NCBI GenBank assembly: GCA_030614005.1
Contig: JAUWKS010000015.1
Coordinates: 1-59,943, forward strand
Reading direction: 5' to 3'
DNA: 59,943 nt
From: Candidatus Heimdallarchaeota archaeon
Lineage (GTDB): Archaea > Asgardarchaeota > Heimdallarchaeia > JABLTI01
The notes under the pieces were generated by a model. The model saw nothing but the letters and a program-made list of their open reading frames with translations, was not told where the DNA came from and did not search any database. Shown one piece after another: positions 54,617-59,943 of this stretch (positions are counted from its first letter, which is position 1; every line of letters starts with the position of its first letter). Both the position numbers and the translations under genes were made by a program.

Positions 54617-56026
54617 CTATTTTTCCTTTAAGAAATTGAGCTCATAACGAAGATAACTTAGTTCAATAGAATTCGAAATATATTTATTTATATAAGTAAA
54701 TACCTCTTCATCATTTGCAATGAAAGTTTCATTACTTATTAGTTCTTTAATTGAATCTAATTTGTTTCTGTATAAATACCATCCAAAATTTAGAATCTCA
54801 ATGAAATTAAAATTCCTAAAATTAGGAGTATGTTTTGGTTCATAAACCTCACTAATTGGTACAGAGATATCGAATTGCTCCTCTAATTCACTAATTTTTG
54901 ATTTCAAGTAATTTAAGTCTACACTTTGGTTATCAGTTTTTTCTTCTACAACTTCGATGATTTTTTCTTTTAGATTATTTAGAATAAATAGTAATGTTTC
55001 CTGAGTTATAAAATCTTCAATATTGGTTTTTTCGGTTGTATTTTTTAGTTCTTTAGTTAGATTAGATACGTGCTCATTAATTATATGATTTATTTCATCG
55101 TCAACAAAAATTTGATATTTATTAGAATTTCGCTTTATTATTTCATTTAGAAAATAAAAGCGCAGACAATTTGGTGGATGTGTACTTTGGAATGGTCCAG
55201 AAATATCATCAGTTGAAAAAATCCAAATAAACGAATATAAAAATGAGAATCCAAATATTCTTAGTGCAAAAATATCTGAAACTATTTCATTTACCCATTT
55301 GTGAATTTTAAATTTGAGTTTGTTTATAATTGGATCAGGATATTTTGATAAAATCTTTGAAAAATCAGTTGTAAAAATTTGATCATGAATATTTTGATTT
55401 TTATAGAAATAATGCCCAAGCTCATGACCATATAAAGAATGAATTAGTGGCATTTCCTTAAGTGTATAAGGAAAAGATAAAACTATTGATTCAATAGTGA
55501 ATTTATTAAGGAATGATTCTATATTTTCGAAATGATCAGGAAGAAAATTTTTCAGATCTGAGAGTATATATCTTATTGAATAATTTATTTGCCATTTTGC
55601 TTGAAAGACTAAATTATATTCAAAATCATTTTTTGTTGAAACTTTATTAAATAAATCTTTTAAAGGATATAAAAATTCAAAAGGAATATCCTTTTTATTT
55701 GCATTTGATATTATTTCCAAAAGAGTATAGCTTACATTCTGAACAATCGTATGTCTCTGTATCTTTGAAAAATTAGCATCAAAAAAAATCTTATCGTTAA
55801 AAATTTCTTTCTTTTGTTCATATAGATTTTGTAATTCTTCTTCCAAAATTTCGAGTTGCTTATTCATCAGAATTATTAAATCAATAAGATAATTCAGTAA
55901 ATATCTTATACCTTTATAGTTGCTAAATGTATTTTTGTGTTTTTCAATCCAATCCATTAGTGCTTTATAATAAATCTTAATATATGAAATAGCATTTTTA
56001 ATTCTAGTATAAAATGGATTATCCAT
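54617..56026 (-). CDS. HExxH zinc metallopeptidase-like coiled-coil protein
   Basis: A 469-residue protein. YGHELGHYFY gives the HExxH zinc site near residue 200 and NEIVSDIFALRIFG, about 45 residues later, supplies the third ligand. The N-terminal 100 residues and part of the C-terminus are predicted coiled coils. No signal peptide, so it is cytoplasmic. It is separated from the deaminase gene by 12 bases and follows the 155-residue gene by 7 bases, so all three are one operon. I do not recognise the family; a protease triggered by phage and acting on the deaminase is one possibility. Confidence 0.7.
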   Translation of the reverse strand: MDNPFYTRIKNAISYIKIYYKALMDWIEKHKNTFSNYKGIRYLLNYLIDLIILMNKQLEILEEELQNLYEQKKEIFNDKIFFDANFSKIQRHTIVQNVSYTLLEIISNANKKDIPFEFLYPLKDLFNKVSTKNDFEYNLVFQAKWQINYSIRYILSDLKNFLPDHFENIESFLNKFTIESIVLSFPYTLKEMPLIHSLYGHELGHYFYKNQNIHDQIFTTDFSKILSKYPDPIINKLKFKIHKWVNEIVSDIFALRIFGFSFLYSFIWIFSTDDISGPFQSTHPPNCLRFYFLNEIIKRNSNKYQIFVDDEINHIINEHVSNLTKELKNTTEKTNIEDFITQETLLFILNNLKEKIIEVVEEKTDNQSVDLNYLKSKISELEEQFDISVPISEVYEPKHTPNFRNFNFIEILNFGWYLYRNKLDSIKELISNETFIANDEEVFTYINKYISNSIELSYLRYELNFLKEK

Positions 56027-56033
56027 TATTTAG

Positions 56034-56501
56034 TCAATTCCGTATTGGTATTGGAGATTTATAAGATTCTTCGATATTTTCAATTGATGATTTCAAAGTG
56101 CTTTTACTAAGTAAAGAGACTTTTTCTCTAAGAGAATTTAGATTATCTTTCGAAATGGTTTCTTTATTACTTTTTAACATTTTTAATTCAATTAAAATTT
56201 CTTCAAGAAAATGATATGAGGCTTCCAATTTCACAATATAATCATTTTTAGTGTCAACTTCAGCTGGAAATATTTCTTCAATTCTAAGAAAACTTTTCGA
56301 TTTTAGAGATGTAGAATCAGGCCTTTTATCAAGTAGAATGATTTCGATTTTTGAAATAGAATTATCTAAAATTAAATAATCTTTTTTCGATAAACTCAGA
56401 TTCATATATATTTTTGTTAGCGTAATAGCTAAATCATCGAATAAAAAACCAATGTTTACTAATTTTCCAACAGTCCCTAATGAATAAAAATCAGATGTCA
56501 A
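56034..56501 (-). CDS. 155-residue helical protein, hypothetical
   Basis: First gene of the deaminase cassette. The protein is helical and charged, with no Cys and no membrane segment. It starts with TTG at 56501 behind GGTGG. No known domain seen. It could be a sensor or regulator for the other two proteins. Confidence 0.5.
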   Translation of the reverse strand: MTSDFYSLGTVGKLVNIGFLFDDLAITLTKIYMNLSLSKKDYLILDNSISKIEIILLDKRPDSTSLKSKSFLRIEEIFPAEVDTKNDYIVKLEASYHFLEEILIELKMLKSNKETISKDNLNSLREKVSLLSKSTLKSSIENIEESYKSPIPIRN

Positions 56502-56557
56502 TAGCTCAGTCCACCATACATTTTTTCAATCGCTTTTTTATTAAATATCTTTGTTTA

Positions 56558-56600
56558 TATATATATATTTTGAGAACGGAAACGTCTCAATATATATTTC
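56558..56600 (-). promoter_or_regulatory. palindromic promoter/operator of the deaminase cassette
   Basis: ATATATATTTTGAGA and TCTCAATATATAT are inverted around ACGGAAACG. The arms contain TATATATA, so this may be both TATA box and operator, about 60-100 bases upstream of the cassette's first start codon. Confidence 0.4.
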
Positions 56601-56689
56601 GTCTTATTTCTTATAAATACCTATAAATGATTCTTTATTATAAATAAGTAATGATTAGGGATTTAATCTACCAATATTATTTTATATTG

Positions 56690-57240
56690 ATTTAATTTTG
56701 TAAAAATTCATATTCCCAACTATATTTTATTCTATGCTTTTCTTTTTCACGATTATTTAGACATTTAATTTGAATTTTTACTAATTGTGCTCTAATATTA
56801 ATACTACGCAATTCCTTTTCTAGATCTAAATGAAATTCTTCACCACTAACGATTGGTTTTATTTTATCAATTACAGGATTCCGACCAATAATATGATATG
56901 TAATTTCTGGTTTTATCGAAATTCCTTTTCCTGAACTCTTTATTAATAGAATAAATGGTTTACAATTAAGAGTTGATAACTTAATTGAGTATTTACAGAA
57001 TGAGAATATAGAAATTATGAAATTTCAATTGGAGAATCTGATGAAGATTTTAAAGAAATTTCTCTTTCAATTAAGTTAGAGCAACATGAAAAGAGAATTG
57101 ATTCAATAAACAATCGTTTAGATTTAATCCAAAGAAATAACGGAATTACGATGATAATTATCTCAACAACGTCATCATTAATTTCTACTTTTTTTGCTAT
57201 ACTTCATATTTTAGTCATCAAATTAAATATAATTTAATAT
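56690..57240. pseudogene. decayed coding remnants on both strands
   Basis: Two frames with a coding look but no proper start. On the minus strand about 56690-57010 is open and ends ...HRIKYSWEYEFLQN. On the plus strand two frames must be joined by a frameshift near 57005-57040: the first (from about 56905) gives a coiled-coil stretch (ELFINRINGLQLRVDNLIEY), the second ends at 57237 with a membrane helix (SLISTFFAILHILVI). The rest of 56502-57514 holds no gene. Confidence 0.35.
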
Positions 57241-57465
57241 CTATAAAATCATTTTATCACTTATTTTTTTCCTATTAATTAAAATCAATTTATAACCCAA
57301 ACTAAATGATCTCTAATTTGCTTGCTAAATTACGCATTTCATTATAGGTCTAATTTTAATTAAAGGACTAATGATGGAAATATTGTTTACTAACGATCTT
57401 GTTCAATTATCTATTATATAACGTAAAATGTGTTTAGTTGTCAGAGGAATTTAAATAATATAAGC

Positions 57466-57501
57466 TAGATTAGTGTAACTCATAAACACTATTGATTTCA
57501 C
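57466..57501 (+). repeat. direct repeat copy B
   Basis: The second copy of the direct repeat, directly upstream of the ABC ATPase start and its GGTGA site. Copy A lies 3.6 kb upstream, just after the tRNA 3' fragment. Confidence 0.75.
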
Positions 57502-57514
57502 TGGGTGAATTACT

Positions 57515-58192
57515 TTGGGTAAAACGATTTTACAAACTACTGATTTGATTAAAATTTTCGCCGAAGGAACTCCATTAGAGGTTCACGCATTACGTGGTGT
57601 TAATTTGGCAATAGGGCAGGGTGAAATTGTAGCTATTATGGGTCCATCTGGATGTGGAAAAACTACTTTGCTAAATATGATTGGTGGTTTAGATAAACCT
57701 ACTTCTGGCAGGGTAATTATCAATAATCAAGAAATCACTGATTATTCAGATAAAGATATCACCGATTTTAGAAAGAAGAACCTTAGTTTTATTTTCCAAT
57801 TCTTCAATCTTTTCGAAGTTTTAACCGCAGTTGAGAATGTTTCTTTGCCCCTTCTACTTAGAGGAGAACCAACCGCTGAGGCCCAAGAAAAAGCCAAAGT
57901 TATTTTACGAGAAGTAGGAATTGGCAGTCGATTGTATAATAGACCTAATGAAATGTCAGGTGGTCAGCGCCAAAGAGTAGCTATTGCTCGTTCACTAATC
58001 ACCAATCCCAAAATCGTTTTGGCTGATGAACCAACTGGTGATTTGTCCAGCGTAATATCTAAAGATATTATGAAACTGTTTAGAAGATTAAATGAAGATC
58101 TTGGTCAAACATTTGTTCTAGTTACTCATTCTGAATTAATCGGTTCTCTTTGTGATAGAATCATAAAGATGCATGATGGGTTAATTATTTGA
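57515..58192 (+). CDS. ABC transporter ATPase, LolD/MacB-like
   Basis: A 225-residue ATPase. Walker A GPSGCGKTT, Q-loop FQFFNLFEVL, signature MSGGQRQRVAIARS and Walker B IVLADEPTGD are intact. The subfamily is that of LolD/MacB/FtsE-type exporters that pair with FtsX-like permeases; none is seen in this window. The residues after the Walker B (GDLSS rather than GNLDS) are slightly unusual. TTG start at 57515, with GGTGA nine bases upstream. Confidence 0.92.
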   Translation: MGKTILQTTDLIKIFAEGTPLEVHALRGVNLAIGQGEIVAIMGPSGCGKTTLLNMIGGLDKPTSGRVIINNQEITDYSDKDITDFRKKNLSFIFQFFNLFEVLTAVENVSLPLLLRGEPTAEAQEKAKVILREVGIGSRLYNRPNEMSGGQRQRVAIARSLITNPKIVLADEPTGDLSSVISKDIMKLFRRLNEDLGQTFVLVTHSELIGSLCDRIIKMHDGLII

Positions 58193-58269
58193 TGTACGAA
58201 CATGATTTTTTCTTTCAAACCATCTGAAAATGAGAAACAATTTTAAGTTTTAAAATTGAAGTAGAAGGT

Positions 58270-59790
58270 ATGTCAGATATTGAAAAAGGTTCTGAAGAAG
58301 CAGAACTCGAATTGGAACTTGCTCCAAAAGATGATTCTATCGTCCTTGAAACGAAAACATCTTTTTGGAATGTTTTCAAATGGTCAATGTATGACCTAGC
58401 AAATACCATTTATTCTATGGTTATTGTTTCACTCATTATTAACCAATATGTGTTGGTTATTGGCCAGGCCGATTTTGGTTTAAGTTACACAAGAGCTGAT
58501 GCTGTTTTTAACATCGTTGTTGCTGTAATGCAAATCATAGTTGCAATTGGAATGCCTATTATGGGTGCTTTAAGTGATACTGCTGGCAAACGTAAACCAT
58601 TTGTTCTTGTTTTAACAGGAATTATCTTGCTATTTGGCAGTCTTTTAGGTTTAAAACTTGGTGATGGAACCCATAGTTTGACAATGGTTCTAATATTTTA
58701 TGTTATTGCCAACATTGCTTATCAATGGAGCTTAGCTTTTTATGATGCAATGTTACCATTTATTGCTAGTCCAAAAGATGCCGGAAAAGTTGGTGGTTTT
58801 GGAGTAGCTTTTGGTTATTTTGGAACCTTAATTGGTATGGCAGTTATGATGGTTCTTGCAATATTTTGGGGTGGTACACCAAATAGTGACTCTGCAGAAG
58901 GTGTCTTGAAACTTGGTTATGTAGATAATCCTTGGACTTTTGTGATTACTATGGGATTGTTTGCTCTTTGTGCTTTGCCATTTATCTTTGTAAATGAACG
59001 TCAGAAAAAAGGGAAAACACCTCCAATAAAAGATGTCATTCTTGGGTCTTTTAGACAAGTTGGTAGTACATTCAAAGATATTCGTAAACATAAAGAGATG
59101 CTCAAATTCATCATTGGTTATTTCCTTGTTGTTGATGTTGCAAATATAATTATTGCAAAAATGTTTCTCATAGTTAAAGATGGGTTGAAGATAACAGACA
59201 CTGTTACAAATATGAACCTTGATTTTGCTATGATCTTTATTATTATATCAACAGTTTCAGCAGTTGCCTTAACCTATTTCGTAGGAATGATTGCAGATAA
59301 ATGGGGTGGAAAAGTTGCTTTTTATGTTGTCGGCAGCTTATGGGGCATTGCAATACTCCTCGGTGTTTTCTTGATCTTCTTTGCTGCACCAATCTCTGTT
59401 GGAGGAAATATTGCTTTTGTATTCGTTTTGGTAATGGGCATAATTGCTGGACCAGCTTTAGGTGGTACTTGGGTTGCCCAAAGAGCAATGATTGTTGAAC
59501 TTGCTCCTAAAGAAAAATTTGGAGAGTACTTTGGTTTTTCAAAACTAAGTGGTAAACTTTCTTCCGCTTTAGGACCATTATTATGGACTGCTGTTTTTCT
59601 TCTCTATGAAGCATTAGCTACACGATTCTTTGGGGAAAATAATTATTATCTTTTCAAAGCTTATGGTTATGCAATGTTAGTTGCTGGAATAGTCATGGCA
59701 ATTGGACTGGTAATTATTAGCTTCGTAAAACCTTCTCGAAAGCTATTATCTGAGGAACAACCACTCGAAGAAAGTGAGCCAGCAAAATAA
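58270..59790 (+). CDS. MFS transporter, UMF1/Atg22-like
   Basis: A 506-residue major facilitator with 12 or so membrane segments. The N-terminal WSMYDLANTIYSMVIVS is the hallmark of the UMF1/Atg22-like group, which exports amino acids from the vacuole in fungi. Substrate unknown here. An acidic N-terminal tail (about 1-30) and a short charged C-terminal tail lie in the cytoplasm. ATG start at 58270. Confidence 0.88.
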   Translation: MSDIEKGSEEAELELELAPKDDSIVLETKTSFWNVFKWSMYDLANTIYSMVIVSLIINQYVLVIGQADFGLSYTRADAVFNIVVAVMQIIVAIGMPIMGALSDTAGKRKPFVLVLTGIILLFGSLLGLKLGDGTHSLTMVLIFYVIANIAYQWSLAFYDAMLPFIASPKDAGKVGGFGVAFGYFGTLIGMAVMMVLAIFWGGTPNSDSAEGVLKLGYVDNPWTFVITMGLFALCALPFIFVNERQKKGKTPPIKDVILGSFRQVGSTFKDIRKHKEMLKFIIGYFLVVDVANIIIAKMFLIVKDGLKITDTVTNMNLDFAMIFIIISTVSAVALTYFVGMIADKWGGKVAFYVVGSLWGIAILLGVFLIFFAAPISVGGNIAFVFVLVMGIIAGPALGGTWVAQRAMIVELAPKEKFGEYFGFSKLSGKLSSALGPLLWTAVFLLYEALATRFFGENNYYLFKAYGYAMLVAGIVMAIGLVIISFVKPSRKLLSEEQPLEESEPAK

Positions 59791-59896
59791 ACTGATATTC
59801 AATGAAATTTCCTTTTGGAAATTTCCATTCTTATTTTTTCTAAGAGAAAGATTTTTACTTGTTTTAATTAAATTACAATAAAGGTGTATAAAGAAA

Positions 59897-59943
59897 ATGT
59901 CAGAGAACAAACTAGTTTCAAAAGGACCTGTTCTTGATCGTAT
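59897..59943 (+). CDS. start of a gene cut by the window end
   Basis: ATG at 59897 follows AAGGTGT with an open frame MSENKLVSKGPVLDR to the last base. Too short to identify. Confidence 0.5.
   Translation, partial: MSENKLVSKGPVLDR

Noticed and set aside
1..59943. CRISPR array
   Set aside because: No series of regularly spaced identical repeats was seen near the Cas1-domain gene or elsewhere.

Overview
The window reads as a piece of an Asgard archaeal chromosome, most likely Heimdallarchaeia-like. The rank is inferred from gene content, not from a marker tree. Support: archaeal information genes (TFB, RFC small subunit, eS25, archaeal promoters with TATA boxes) sit beside eukaryotic-signature proteins: a Rab-like GTPase, a second small GTPase, a longin-like protein, a MIT-domain protein with a polyproline linker, a JAMM/MPN protein and a zinc-finger plus GRAM protein. 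The DNA is AT-rich. Many genes start with TTG behind a GGTGA or GAGG ribosome site.

Layout. 1-5.3 kb (minus strand): HxxxD acyltransferase-like protein, TruA, a cyclin-fold-like protein, a longin-like protein and a Rab-like GTPase carrying a zinc ribbon. 5.7-12.7 kb (plus): zinc-finger/GRAM protein, MglA-like GTPase, peroxiredoxin, SSP411-type thioredoxin-fold protein, UDP-sugar dehydrogenase and a PLAT-like protein. 12.9-19.5 kb: TFB, RFC small subunit, AhcY, a 50-residue ribbon-helix-helix protein, a TerB-like protein, RidA, a slipin and an HPS/OMPDC-fold protein. A tRNA-Pro(GGG) gene that appears to hold two introns lies at 19.6-19.7 kb. 19.8-28.5 kb: secreted and membrane proteins (phospholipase C-like, LVIVD propeller, 7-TM protein, caspase-like protease), an HTH regulator, the MIT/polyproline protein, eS25 and JAMM.

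28.6-57.5 kb is an accessory island. It is bounded by a 5' fragment of a tRNA-Leu-like gene (28623) and a 3' tRNA fragment (ending 53810), with an intact tRNA-Leu(UAG) at 35437. The part before the intact tRNA holds unknown two-gene and membrane proteins, a HEPN protein, an AbrB-like protein and a lone TnpB. The part after it holds a LAGLIDADG endonuclease, a 1378-residue protein containing a Cas1 integrase domain, an overlapping helicase fused to a zinc cluster and a phosphoesterase, a complete type I restriction-modification operon with a YgjP-like metallopeptidase, and an Orc1/Cdc6-like ATPase fused to an AlbA_2 (Schlafen-like) domain. A separate three-gene minus-strand cassette (dCTP deaminase, HExxH protein, unknown protein) lies between two copies of a roughly 35-bp direct repeat.

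The best candidate for an undescribed system is the Cas1-fusion/helicase-phosphoesterase pair at 37.5-44.8 kb. I see no CRISPR array and no Cas2 in the window. After the island, an ABC ATPase and an Atg22-like MFS transporter resume chromosomal content, and a final gene runs off the end.
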